The notes: generated from the letters alone by a model not told the origin. DNA of 64,000 bases from Herbidospora yilanensis (GCF_001570565.1 NZ_BBXE01000018.1:150483-214482), one strand, 5' to 3'; numbered from the stretch's first letter, positions 34,901 through 43,694 are shown. Made by a program: numbers and translations.

Positions 34901-35124
34901 CGGTCTTCCTCCGCGACGACCCGGCGGGCGCGGCGGCCCTCCTCGGCATCAGCACGGCCCTGCGCGAGGGCCTGCCCAGCGACGAACCCGACCCGACCCG
35001 CCTGGCCGCCCGCTGCCGGGCCGTCCTCGGCGAGGCGACCTACGCCGCCGCCCACGCGCGCGGCCTGGAGATGCCGAAAGACCGGCTCATCCCGGTCGTC
35101 CTGGAACTGTCCCCGCCCGCCTGA
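31969..35124 (+). CDS. AfsR/SARP-type regulator: BTAD + NB-ARC ATPase + TPR
   Basis: The 1051-residue protein has an OmpR-like DNA-binding domain (about 1-85; MRFAILGPLDVRRDDGTPVE, NALQAQVSRLRTALGG), a bacterial transcriptional activation domain (about 90-230; HPLHEGLRARHIRLLAATGR) and an NB-ARC ATPase (about 255-560; Walker A LTGPGGTGKTRV, Walker B LIVLDNCEHLVE). A helical TPR-like half reaches the C-terminus. Such proteins activate exporter or antibiotic genes by binding direct repeats that overlap the -35. Six GTCAGC repeats occur just downstream, before the exporter at 35211, which is its likely target. Confidence 0.88.
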   Translation: MRFAILGPLDVRRDDGTPVELTGPRGRTLLAALALDAGKVVPTARLIDVLYGATPPAGAANALQAQVSRLRTALGGHIAHTSAGYRLDTDPGDVDAHRFERLTAEHRFAEALALWRGPALDGLPETLRGAAARLTELHLTAYLGLIDTEPVTPALLTGTGAVPGLPEMITRHPLHEGLRARHIRLLAATGRPAEALSAYEEARRLLDEELGTTPSEELTAAYLAVLRGEVPAADDPRPAEPGPAPHATAPERVGVPVQFTALVGRENELAAVREMMSTARLVTLTGPGGTGKTRVAAEACATAGSPVYFVELAPLADAAEIPQAVLSTLGLREGRLLGQGAQPVADPVDRIAAGIGDRPMLIVLDNCEHLVEAAAGFAGRLLSACPRLRIMATSREPLAIAAERLCPIPPLALPPSGIDPADALSYPSVRLFADRAAAVRPGFWESAQPAELDAVIRICRALDGLPLAIELAAARVRTLPVTDIADATDPFAVLARGSRTAEPRHRTLRAVIAWSWDLLDDDERVLARRLTVFRGGATLKAAQEVCGLPRHDVLDLLAGLADKSLIEVAGTHYRMLDTIRAFCAEQLAEAGEAERFRQAHAAFFRDFALAADPHLRTGDQLEWLRRMDADHENMLAALRHADPADALLLYSGLTGYWWLRGLRSESISSATELLARLGPRPEMSEEFAVCVLSAVVGGVADPGLRAQLDRVAEWLDGFRAPNRQPLLWVLWSQAVGPPDPALADDLIALQATFELDPWTRSLSRFGWGLLALFEGDHVRAEENLAPALAGFTTIGDRWGMSMATTGLAEVAEWTGRRAEALDLVDRALDLLQKLGTTVDIAELLCRRAQNRLVLSERSGPALHAAIHADFSRAAELAREAGAVEMIGRARIGLADLARLHGSLAEARQLAEQVLAESGGDWFSLDEIRVAANLTLGWIAYAEGDPDRTEHHHRQALSSVYVQRNRLQAARVTEGLAGAVFLRDDPAGAAALLGISTALREGLPSDEPDPTRLAARCRAVLGEATYAAAHARGLEMPKDRLIPVVLELSPPA

Positions 35125-35130
35125 GCCGAC

Positions 35131-35189
35131 GTCAGCGAGCGGTCAGCGGCCCGTCAGCCGCGTCAGCGGGTGGTCAGCCGCAGGTCAGC
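35131..35189 (+). promoter_or_regulatory. SARP-type direct repeat array before the second DHA2 exporter
   Basis: GTCAGC begins at 35131, 35142, 35153, 35162, 35173 and 35184. Spacings are 11, 11, 9, 11 and 11, so there are two triplets each with an 11-bp period. SARP and AfsR proteins bind repeats with exactly this period on one face of the DNA, next to the -10. The last repeat ends 21 bases before the ATG at 35211, so the mRNA would be leaderless or nearly so. Confidence 0.7.
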
Positions 35190-35210
35190 GGCCCGGCCCA
35201 ACCTGGGGTC

Positions 35211-36773
35211 ATGACTTCCACCACCCCCGCCGCCGCTGGGAAGAAGTGGGGCACGCTGGTCATCTCGTGCCTCGCCATGCTGCTGCTCGCCCTTGACGTC
35301 ACCGTTCTCCACCTGGCCACGCCCAAGCTGGTCGAGGACATGACCCCGTCCGCGACCCAACTGCTCTGGATCCTGGACGTCTACGGCTTCGCCCTGGCCG
35401 GTCTGCTGATCACCTTCGGCAACATCGGCGACCGCATAGGACGCAAGAAGCTCCTGCTGATCGGCACGGTCGCGTTCGGCGCCGCATCCGCGCTGACCGC
35501 CTACGCGCCCACCCCCGAGTTGCTGATCGCCGCACGGGCGCTGCTGGGCGTGGCCGGGGCGACGATCATGCCGTCGACCTTGTCGATCATCCGGAACGTC
35601 TTCACCGATCCGAAGGAGCGCACCGCCGCCGTCGGCATCTGGAGCAGCGTCTCGGCCCTCGGTTTCGCCATCGGCCCGGTGGTCGGCGGCGCCCTGCTCG
35701 ACCACTTCTGGTGGGGTTCGGTGTTCCTGATCAACGTCCCCATCACGCTCGTGCTCGTCGTGGTCGGCTCGATCGTCCTGCCGGAGTCGCGCAACCCGAA
35801 CCCCGGCCGCCTCGACGTCGTCAGCGTCCCGCTGTCGATCGTCGGCGTCGTCTCCTTCGTGTACGCCTTCAAGGTCGCCGCCCACGACGGCCTCGCCGAG
35901 CCCGCGGTCTGGATCTCCACCGCGCTCAGCCTGATCACCATGGTCGTGTTCGTGCGCCGGCAGACCCGGCTGGCCGAGCCCCTGATCGACGTGCGGCTGT
36001 TCCGGCTGCGCGCCTTCTCCGGGGCCGTCGGCGCCAACGTGGCGGTCATCTTCGGCACGTTGTCGATCTCGGTGGCCTTCGCCCAGTACTTCCAGCTCGT
36101 GCGGGGCTGGTCTCCCCTGATCGCGGGCCTGGCGGGCCTGCCGGGCGGCGTCGGCGCCGCCATCGCCGGCGGTCTGGCCGGCACCCTGATCATGGCGATC
36201 GGCCGGGCCAAGACGGTCGCGCTGGGCCTGTTCCTGACCTCGGTCGGCTTCTTCCTCTACGGCCTGATCGACGTCGACACCAGCTACGGCTTCATGTTGC
36301 TCCCGATGATCGTCGCCGGTCTCGGCATGGGCTTCACCTTCGCCGTGACCAACGACACGATCATCGCCTCGGTCCCCCGGGAACGCGCCGGCGCCGCCTC
36401 CGCGATCTCCGAGACCGCGACCGAGGTCGGCGGCGCGCTCGGCATCGCCGTCCTGGGCAGCGTCCTGGGCGGCCTCTACACCGGGAACCTGACCGTGCCC
36501 ACCGGGATCCCGGCCGAGGCGGCCGACGTGGCCGGCGAGTCGCTGGGCGGGGCCGTGCACGTGGCCTCCCAGCTCCCCGCCCCGCTCGGCGCCCAGCTCC
36601 TGGAGGCCGCCCAGCGCACCTTCGTCGACTCGATGCACTCGACCCTGGTGGTCGGCGCGGTCTCGATGATCGTCCTGGCCGGAGCCTGCCTCTGGGCGCT
36701 GCGCGGCACCCCGAAGGAGATCCCCGAGGTCATCCTCGACGACGCCGGCCGGGTCGAGGAGCCCGTCGGCTGA
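35211..36773 (+). CDS. MFS drug exporter, DHA2 (14-segment) family
   Basis: The 520-residue protein has about 14 membrane segments, with LDVTVLHLATPKLVEDM, GNIGDRIGRKKLLLIG and GVAGATIMPSTLSIIRNVF. Segment by segment it matches the exporter at 29927, so the two genes descend from a duplication. The ATG at 35211 follows the GTCAGC repeat array, and no ribosome site is visible apart from GGGG near 35205-35208. Control by the large AfsR-type regulator upstream is inferred from the repeats. Confidence 0.9.
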   Translation: MTSTTPAAAGKKWGTLVISCLAMLLLALDVTVLHLATPKLVEDMTPSATQLLWILDVYGFALAGLLITFGNIGDRIGRKKLLLIGTVAFGAASALTAYAPTPELLIAARALLGVAGATIMPSTLSIIRNVFTDPKERTAAVGIWSSVSALGFAIGPVVGGALLDHFWWGSVFLINVPITLVLVVVGSIVLPESRNPNPGRLDVVSVPLSIVGVVSFVYAFKVAAHDGLAEPAVWISTALSLITMVVFVRRQTRLAEPLIDVRLFRLRAFSGAVGANVAVIFGTLSISVAFAQYFQLVRGWSPLIAGLAGLPGGVGAAIAGGLAGTLIMAIGRAKTVALGLFLTSVGFFLYGLIDVDTSYGFMLLPMIVAGLGMGFTFAVTNDTIIASVPRERAGAASAISETATEVGGALGIAVLGSVLGGLYTGNLTVPTGIPAEAADVAGESLGGAVHVASQLPAPLGAQLLEAAQRTFVDSMHSTLVVGAVSMIVLAGACLWALRGTPKEIPEVILDDAGRVEEPVG

Positions 36774-36947
36774 CACGTCGGCCGAGTCGCTCCGTTCTGC
36801 GGGTAACCGCCCTGAACCGGGCCCGAATCGATCGCCAGACTCAGGTCGTCGCGAGGCCGGCCTGAGCGGCCGGTTGGCGCCGGATACGGCGGGAGCGCGG
36901 AGCGGCGGGCGGTGCCGGGGTGGGCGGAGCCGTAACGGAGCAGGAGA

Positions 36948-36975
36948 AAGGCCCTTCCCCAGAGGGAAGGGCCTT
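36948..36975. terminator. Terminator of rnj
   Basis: AAGGCCCTTCCC and GGGAAGGGCCTT form a perfect 12-bp stem with a CAGA loop. On the minus strand the stem is followed by TCTCC right after the rnj stop at 36983. It may also stop plus-strand read-through from the exporter. The rest of the 36774-36982 gap shows nothing. Confidence 0.8.
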
Positions 36976-36982
36976 CGCGGGG

Positions 36983-38668
36983 TCAGGCCTCGACGACCAC
37001 CGGGATGATCATCGGCCGGCGGCGGTAGGTGTCGCTCACCCAGCGGCCGACCGTGCGGCGGACGACGCGGCGGATCTGCAGCACGTCGGCCACTCCCGCC
37101 GCGGCCGTTTCCTGGAGCGCCTTCTCGATCTGGGGGATCACCGCGTCGAGCGAGTCGGGGTCGATGCCCGATCCGCGCGCCGTGATCTCGGGGCCGCCCG
37201 TGAGGCGGCCGGTGGTCGAGTCGACGACCACCACGATCGAGATGAAGCCCTCGTCACCCAGGATGCGCCGGTCTTTCAGCGCCACCTCGGTGATGTCGCC
37301 GACCGAGGTGCCGTCGACGAAGACGTAGCCGGCCGGGACCGCGCCGACCACCTTCGCCTGCCCGTCGACCAGGTCGACCACGACCCCGTCTTCGGCGATG
37401 ACGACGTTCTCCTCGGGCACCCCGGTGAGCCGCGCGAGCCGCGCGTGGGCCCGCAGGTGCCGCCACTCGCCGTGGACCGGCATGAAGTTGGACGGTTTGG
37501 TGGCGTTGAGGACGTAGAGCAGTTCCCCGGCGGCGGCGTGACCCGACACGTGGACCAGCGCGTTGCCCTTGTGGACGACCTTCGCGCCCCACCGGGTCAG
37601 CCCGTTGATGACCTTGTTGACCGCCGTCTCGTTGCCGGGCACCAGCGACGACGCCAGCAGCACCGTGTCGCCCTCGGCGATGCGGATCGGGTGGTCGCGG
37701 TTGGCCATGCGCGACAGCGCCGCCATCGGCTCACCCTGCGAACCGGTGCAGATGAGCACGACGTCTTCCGGCGGCCACTCCTCGATCTCGCGCGAGTCGA
37801 CCAGGATCCCGGCCGGCACCTTGAGATAGCCGAGCTCACGCGCCACGCCCATGTTGCGGACCATCGACCGCCCGATGAGGGCGATCTTGCGGCCGTGCTT
37901 CTGGGCCGAGTCGACGACCTGCTGCACGCGGTGGATGTGGGACGCGAAGCACGCCACGATGATGCGCTTGTCGGCCACCCGGATCACGTCGTCGATCACC
38001 GGTGCGATGTCGCGCTCGCTGGTGACGAACCCGGGCACCTCGGCGTTGGTCGAGTCGGACATCAGCAGGTCGACGCCCTCGGCGCCGAGCCGGGCGAACC
38101 CGCCCAGGTCGGTCAGCCGGCCGTCCATCGGGAGCTGGTCCATCTTGAAGTCGCCGGTGTGCAGCACGATGCCGGCGGGGGTCCGCACGGCGACCGCGAG
38201 CGCGTCGGGGATCGAGTGGTTGACCGCGAAGAACTCGAGCTCGAACGGCCCGAACCGGCGCCGCTCCCCCTCGACGACCTCGACCGTGACCGGCTGGATG
38301 CGGTGCTCGGTGAGCTTGGCCTCGATCAGCCCGAGGGTCAGCTTCGCCCCGACGAGCGGGATGTCGCGCCGCTCGCGCAGCAGGTAGGGCACCGCGCCGA
38401 TGTGGTCTTCGTGGGCATGGGTCAGCACGACGGCCTCGACCTGGTCGAGCCGGTCGCGGATGTATTCGAAGTCGGGCAGGATCAGGTCGACTCCGGGCTG
38501 GTCGACTTCAGGGAACAGCACCCCGCAGTCGACGATCAGCAACCGGCCTTCGTATTCGAAGACCGCCATGTTGCGGCCGATCTCCCCGAGCCCGCCCAGG
38601 GCGACGATCCGCAGGCCTCCTTCGGGTAGCGGCGGAGGCGGGCCGAGTTCCGGATGGGGATGACTCAT
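36983..38668 (-). CDS. rnj: Ribonuclease J
   Basis: The 561-residue metallo-beta-lactamase/beta-CASP nuclease acts in mRNA decay and rRNA maturation with both endo- and 5'-exonuclease activity. Metal-binding motifs are present (VVLTHAHEDHIGAVPYLL, HTGDFKMDQLP, and VHVSGHAAAGELLYVLN near residue 390). The N-terminus LRIVALGGLGEIGRNM and the C-terminal domain are of normal length. It lies 38 bases after dapA, the usual actinobacterial order. Confidence 0.95.
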   Translation of the reverse strand: MSHPHPELGPPPPLPEGGLRIVALGGLGEIGRNMAVFEYEGRLLIVDCGVLFPEVDQPGVDLILPDFEYIRDRLDQVEAVVLTHAHEDHIGAVPYLLRERRDIPLVGAKLTLGLIEAKLTEHRIQPVTVEVVEGERRRFGPFELEFFAVNHSIPDALAVAVRTPAGIVLHTGDFKMDQLPMDGRLTDLGGFARLGAEGVDLLMSDSTNAEVPGFVTSERDIAPVIDDVIRVADKRIIVACFASHIHRVQQVVDSAQKHGRKIALIGRSMVRNMGVARELGYLKVPAGILVDSREIEEWPPEDVVLICTGSQGEPMAALSRMANRDHPIRIAEGDTVLLASSLVPGNETAVNKVINGLTRWGAKVVHKGNALVHVSGHAAAGELLYVLNATKPSNFMPVHGEWRHLRAHARLARLTGVPEENVVIAEDGVVVDLVDGQAKVVGAVPAGYVFVDGTSVGDITEVALKDRRILGDEGFISIVVVVDSTTGRLTGGPEITARGSGIDPDSLDAVIPQIEKALQETAAAGVADVLQIRRVVRRTVGRWVSDTYRRRPMIIPVVVEA

Positions 38669-38706
38669 GCGCGCACCCCGTGATCATGGGGTGTAGCCAG
38701 CAGCAC

Positions 38707-39753
<1,047 letters not shown>

Positions 39754-39813
39754 ATCCCTCAATCGACCCGTCTTACGGCCGCGTTACAGACTCTTGGAAC
39801 TTATTTTCCCGCG

Positions 39814-39843
39814 TTGACATGCAGCCATTTGGCTGCCTATCGT
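39814..39843 (+). promoter_or_regulatory. Promoter and palindromic operator of the ArsR-SRPBCC gene
   Basis: TTGACA (39814-39819) and TATCGT (39838-39843) are 18 bases apart. The spacer holds the palindrome GCAGCCATTTGGCTGC (39821-39836; 7-bp arms). The GTG start at 39852 is about where transcription should begin, so the message is leaderless. ArsR proteins bind such palindromes and repress themselves. Confidence 0.7.
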
Positions 39844-39851
39844 GCGGTGGC

Positions 39852-40649
39852 GTGGACGACGAGGTTTTCCGGGCGCTGGCCGACCCCAGCCGCCGCGAGC
39901 TGCTCGACCGGCTGAACGCCGCCAACGGCCAGACTCTGCGTCAGTTGTGTGACGGCCTGGCGATGGCCCGGCAGTCGGTGAGCAAACATCTGGCCGTCCT
40001 GGAGTCGGCCGGCCTGATCACCACGACCCGGCGCGGCCGCGAAAAACTCCACTACCTGAACGCCGAACCGATCAACGCGATCGCCGACCGCTGGCTCGGC
40101 CGATACGCGAGGGCCAGGGCGAGCGCCCTGGCCGACCTCAAGACCGCATTGGAGCACCGGCCCATGACCACGACCGAGTTCGCCTACACGACCTACATCA
40201 AGACGACCCCCGAACGCCTCTGGGAGGCCCTGACCACACCGGAGTTCACCCGCCGCTACTGGGGCGTGTCACTGGAGTCGACGTGGGAGGTGGGGGCGCC
40301 GGTGACGTGGGGCATGGGCGAGGTGCGCATGGACGACCCCGCGCACCAGGTGGTGCTGGAGTCCAAGCCCCACGAGCGGCTCTCCTACACCTGGCACACA
40401 CTGACCGACGAGTTCGCGGCGGCCGTCGACCTGACCGGGGAGAGACTGGCGGAATGGCGGGCCGAGCCGCGCTCGAAGGTGACGTTCACCCTGGAGCCGA
40501 TGGGCGAGCTGGTGAAACTGACGGTGATCCATGACGACTTCATGGAGGGCTCGGCGATCCTCCCCGAGATCGGGCAGGGGTGGCCGGCCATCCTGTCGAA
40601 CCTGAAGACCTACCTGGAGACGGGCGAAACCCTTCCCGCCCTGAGCTGA
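39852..40649 (+). CDS. ArsR-type regulator fused to an SRPBCC (AHSA1/CalC-like) domain
   Basis: The 265-residue protein has an ArsR winged helix at residues 1-90 (VFRALADPSRRELLDRLNAA, MARQSVSKHLAVLESAGLIT) and an AHSA1-like START-fold domain from about 105 (FAYTTYIKTTPERLWEALTT, TWHTLTDEFAAAV). Separate ArsR and AHSA1 genes often sit side by side; here they are one protein. The SRPBCC pocket may bind a lipophilic effector that releases DNA. There are no metal-binding cysteine pairs of ArsR/SmtB type. The GTG at 39852 is chosen from the promoter position. Confidence 0.85.
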   Translation: MDDEVFRALADPSRRELLDRLNAANGQTLRQLCDGLAMARQSVSKHLAVLESAGLITTTRRGREKLHYLNAEPINAIADRWLGRYARARASALADLKTALEHRPMTTTEFAYTTYIKTTPERLWEALTTPEFTRRYWGVSLESTWEVGAPVTWGMGEVRMDDPAHQVVLESKPHERLSYTWHTLTDEFAAAVDLTGERLAEWRAEPRSKVTFTLEPMGELVKLTVIHDDFMEGSAILPEIGQGWPAILSNLKTYLETGETLPALS

Positions 40650-40732
40650 GCAGCCCCGGATCGCATGGCCGTAATCACCGTGACGAGAGTCCGAAAATCC
40701 GCCCCCGGCGCGCTGAATGCGGACATGCCCCA

Positions 40733-40865
40733 ACGGCTCTCGCAGTGGAAGCCCGCCTAGCAGATCGCCGTCTGGCGTGACCGGGGCGGCCGACACCACG
40801 GCTCTCGTAGTGGAAGCCCGCTTAGCGGCCGGCCCTACGGCTCTCGTAGCGGCAGCCCGCCCATG
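40733..40865. repeat. Three imperfect 29-bp direct repeats
   Basis: The sequence ACGGCTCTCGTAGTGGAAGC continuing CCGCTTAGC occurs at 40733-40761, 40798-40826 and, with more changes, 40837-40865. The third copy encodes the C-terminal LPLREP of the ATPase gene on the minus strand. The other two lie beyond its stop codon and would encode the same peptide. They look like duplications of the gene's 3' end. The 40650-40834 gap holds nothing else. Confidence 0.6.
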
Positions 40866-41371
40866 CCCTCCCTCTCCAGGCCTCCCGGGGAGGGCGGCCC
40901 CATCGCGGTCAGCGGCAGGTCGCCAAGTGGCGCCGATGGGGACGGACACCAGCCGGGCCCGATCTCCGGGAGGGAACGGAGCCGGGCCCCGGGATCGTCG
41001 AGCTGGGCCCACGAGGTGACGTACACGTCTCCCAGACCCTCGTGTCCCCACGCCGTGGCCATCGCGCGGACGATCCCGAGGCCCCGGCCGTGCTCGTCGC
41101 CGGGCGACGGGCGTTTCTCGCCGGGCACGGTCGCCCCGCCCCCAGGATCCGTCACTTCTATACGAATGGAGCGTTCCAGCTTAATAACGCATACGCGGAC
41201 GATACCCCCATTAGGGCTTCTGCTATAACGAATGGCATTCGAGAAGAACTCGGAAACGACGACCTCGGCATCATGGGCAAGTGGGTGCCCATCGAGGTAG
41301 CGGCGGACGAATAGCCTGGCCACGGCCGACATCGAAGCTCGTCCAGGCAGGGACAAAGTATGACGATCCAC
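40835..41371 (-). CDS. Anti-sigma/regulatory ATP-binding protein (HATPase_c, RsbW-like)
   Basis: The 178-residue protein has a GHKL ATPase fold: N box VVVSEFFSNAIRYS, G1 box EVTDPGGGATVP and G2 box GRGLGIVRAMATAWG. Stand-alone proteins of this type are abundant in filamentous actinobacteria and act as anti-sigma serine kinases. The C-terminal tail is Pro/Gly-rich and ends in the repeated LPLREP sequence. The GTG at 41371 has GGAGGA eight bases upstream, and the GTG at 41386 is less likely. It is divergent from the GntR gene at 41491, a frequent pairing. No cognate sigma gene is adjacent. Confidence 0.82.
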   Translation of the reverse strand: MDRHTLSLPGRASMSAVARLFVRRYLDGHPLAHDAEVVVSEFFSNAIRYSRSPNGGIVRVCVIKLERSIRIEVTDPGGGATVPGEKRPSPGDEHGRGLGIVRAMATAWGHEGLGDVYVTSWAQLDDPGARLRSLPEIGPGWCPSPSAPLGDLPLTAMGPPSPGGLEREGMGGLPLREP

Positions 41372-41490
41372 GACAGGATCCTCCACAGGTCAAGAGTAAA
41401 GTTGGAATCACAACTGATGGCCATTACTCTGGGTTGTGCATCGGATACGGGAGGATCGGAATTAACGCTTTACAGTCCAAGGATGGATAA

Positions 41491-42213
41491 GTGGCCAACT
41501 CCGATCCGGTTTACCTGCGTGTTGTCGAAGACCTCCGCCGTCAGATAACGGAGGGCCTGTTGCAACCCGGAGCGCCGATTCCCTCACGGCACCAGATCAC
41601 CCGGAAGTACGGCGTCGGCGAAACCGCCGCTCGCCACGCGCTTCGAGTGCTGGCCCAAGAAGGGTTGATCATCGGCCGCGTCGGGTCGGGCCATCGGGTC
41701 CGTCAACGACCGGACCTGCTCCCGCTCCACCGTGCCCAGGCCCACTTCTCGACCGACATGCACGCCGTCGGGCGCCGCCCGACGTGTGACGTCAAGACCG
41801 ATTCCGCCGAGGCCAGGCCCGACATCGCCGTACGCCTGCGCATCGCCGCCCAGTCCCCCGTCACGAGAACGCGCATCGTCTATCGCAGCGACGGCAAACC
41901 CGTGCAGCTCGCGGTGTCGTACGAACCCATCGTCTACAACGACGGCACCGACGACGTCACTCAAGTCGCCCACCGCCTCGGCGGAAACGGCCTGAAGCTG
42001 ACCGAGGTGACCGAACACGTGTACGCGCGGGTCCCCCAGCCCGTGGAAAGCGACGTCCTGGACCTCCCGGCAGGCGTCCACGTGCTCCACGTGGAACGCA
42101 CCCACTGGGCGGGCGACAAACCCGTGGAGACCAGCGACGTGATCATCCCGTGCGACCAGTTCCGTCTCGTCTACACCCTCCCCGCTCCCTACGGAGACCA
42201 GATCAACCGCTGA
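41491..42213 (+). CDS. GntR-family regulator, HutC/UTRA type
   Basis: The 240-residue protein has a GntR winged helix at about 5-70 (PVYLRVVEDLRRQITEGLLQ, VGETAARHALRVLAQEGLII) and a UTRA effector domain (SPVTRTRIVYRSDGKPVQLA, VHVLHVERTHWAGDKPVETS). HutC-type members bind small organic ligands, and some control plasmid or integrative element transfer. The GTG at 41491 has AAGGATGG upstream. No metabolic gene is next to it, so the target may be its own promoter and the divergent ATPase gene. Confidence 0.85.
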   Translation: MANSDPVYLRVVEDLRRQITEGLLQPGAPIPSRHQITRKYGVGETAARHALRVLAQEGLIIGRVGSGHRVRQRPDLLPLHRAQAHFSTDMHAVGRRPTCDVKTDSAEARPDIAVRLRIAAQSPVTRTRIVYRSDGKPVQLAVSYEPIVYNDGTDDVTQVAHRLGGNGLKLTEVTEHVYARVPQPVESDVLDLPAGVHVLHVERTHWAGDKPVETSDVIIPCDQFRLVYTLPAPYGDQINR

Positions 42214-42255
42214 GGCCCTCCCTCCAACGGGCTTCTCTTGCAGGTGCACTTCCGG

Positions 42256-42291
42256 GTCGCGGGAACCTCTCTTCGGCGGGGTTCCCGCGAC
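42256..42291 (+). terminator. Terminator downstream of the GntR gene
   Basis: GTCGCGGGAACC and GGTTCCCGCGAC form a perfect 12-bp stem with a 12-base loop, 43 bases after the GntR stop. Confidence 0.7.
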
Positions 42292-42695
42292 TTGTCGTGT
42301 GGTGTGGGCGTTTCGAGGATTCGGCATGTCCTGTCCTTGGGATCGCGGTTGTCACCGGCCCCTGAGGCAAAGCAGGAACACACGTTGTCTCGTCAAGCAC
42401 ATGCGCATGTGCCTATAGGGCACCTGCCCATAGGCCGTCGCCGAGCGCCTAATGGGGCGACACGGCATGGTCGCCCGGCGCAGGCCGAGCGCAGCACGAC
42501 AAAGCCGCAAGCTCGCCCTTGGTCAAATAGGGCCGGGAACTTGCGACGACAACTACCGACTCCAGCCCTCGCCCTGACTTTCGGGCCGGCGACGGGCACC
42601 CTGACCGGCTCACCGCTACTCACTGCCACACAACGAGTCCTCACGACACCCATTTCGCGCCCAGATGGGCCAGCCGGTAAGCGACGTGCGGATGC

Positions 42696-42737
42696 GGCCG
42701 GTCGCCGGCGCCTCCCGATAGGCACCAGCGACCGGCC
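42696..42737. repeat. Palindromic element copy 1
   Basis: GGCCGGTCGC (42696-42705) pairs with GCGACCGGCC (42728-42737). The stem continues inward as GGCGCCT/AGGCACC with a mismatch. It is followed by CCCTCGCCGCTC, shared with copy 3. Confidence 0.6.
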
Positions 42738-42977
42738 CCCTCGCCGCTCAAGCGCACCGGATCGCGAGCAGCGAGAGACTCATGGGGCATCGGGTTCGTA
42801 GCAGACGTACAAGAAGTGCTTCTGGGATCAGCGCACCGCGAGCCACACGCGGATGCCACGTCGGCGTTTCGGGGCACGGGGTGGCCGCGACGCGGAGACT
42901 CATCTTTCGCCAGCTGTGCGCTCTTCGGGGACCGCAGCTATCCACGTTCAAGCTCAGACTTCACGAACGGAGGTCAA

Positions 42978-43014
42978 CCGGCCGCTGGAAGCGCCGACGC
43001 GTTCCAGCGGCCGG
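42978..43014. repeat. Palindromic element copy 2
   Basis: CCGGCCGCTGGAA and TTCCAGCGGCCGG form a perfect 13-bp stem with an 11-base loop. It shares the GCTGGAA/TTCCAGC core with copy 3 and is followed by CCCCTCACC. Confidence 0.65.
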
Positions 43015-43121
43015 CCCCTCACCACCTGGCAAGGCAGGCAGGTGGTGAGCGCCTGTGGGACTTCCTCGGATGTCGGCACCGGTAGAGCGGAACTGAGCCT
43101 GTGCCGACGTCGCAAGAGGGT

Positions 43122-43163
43122 GCCGGTCGCTGGAACTCTCCCTCGTTCGTTCCAGCGACCGGC
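43122..43163. repeat. Palindromic element copy 3
   Basis: GCCGGTCGCTGGAAC and GTTCCAGCGACCGGC form a perfect 15-bp stem with a 12-base loop. It is followed by CGCTCGCCGCTCC. The right arm and flank match copy 1 closely (CCAGCGACCGGCC then CTCGCCGCTC). Confidence 0.65.
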
Positions 43164-43694
43164 CGCTCGCCGCTCCACCGGTGGGGGCGATGTGGGGCGG
43201 CGAGTGCTTGAAGGCGATTCGGCGCAGGTGGTTGGCCGCTTTGTTCGGATAGCTCATGAAGACCAGGGGCGATTCGATGAAGTGCGGTGCCGTCGTTCGA
43301 TCATCCGAAGCGGGCAGGGGAACCCAAGGCGGCGACCATTCTCTGTGGCGGTCAAAGTGGTCAAACAGACCTGTTGCTCGAGACCCGACCAGATCCCCCC
43401 ATAGCGGGACGGCGGTCAATTCAGCCCTACGGAGAGCATTCACACGCCCTCAACGCCGGCGCACGACAGGTCATACAGGAACAGCCAGAGAACAGTACAT
43501 AAACGCCCAGACGGGAGCGACGCAGACATACTCTCGCGAACGAGGCAACAGGACGTCCTGGTAGAACAATTCCGTTCTAATCAGGGAAATCGCGTCACAA
43601 CCATGCCTGGGACATAAAACACTTTCAGCCCCAAATCGGATGGACAAATGCGGGCACCGAAAGAACGTCGGTGGGTGATGGTAAAACGTGCCCC

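Larger units (their letters stand above)
42292..43694. other. Gene-poor 1.4-kb region with palindromes
   Basis: No open frame here has actinobacterial codon bias, a ribosome site or a recognisable family. The stretch contains three related long hairpins (listed separately), GCACATGCGCATGTGC near 42400, CAGGACGTCCTG (43549-43560) and TAGAACAATTCCGTTCTA (43562-43579). The right third is lower in GC than its surroundings. It could be decayed mobile DNA or hold an untranslated RNA. Confidence 0.5.

Noticed and set aside
31930..35055. 1041-codon open frame on the minus strand
   Set aside because: It lies opposite the AfsR-type gene, has no motif, no ribosome site and a composition set by the other strand.
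40733..40865. CRISPR-like direct repeats
   Set aside because: There are only three diverged copies with unequal spacing, no cas genes, and one copy is the end of a coding gene.
43250..43560. Short plus-strand frame of about 100 codons in the gene-poor region
   Set aside because: It has poor codon bias, no ribosome site and no recognisable motif.
43562..43579. LexA box candidate TAGAACAATTCCGTTCTA upstream of radC
   Set aside because: The actinobacterial LexA site has GAAC and GTTC separated by four bases; here the spacer is six.
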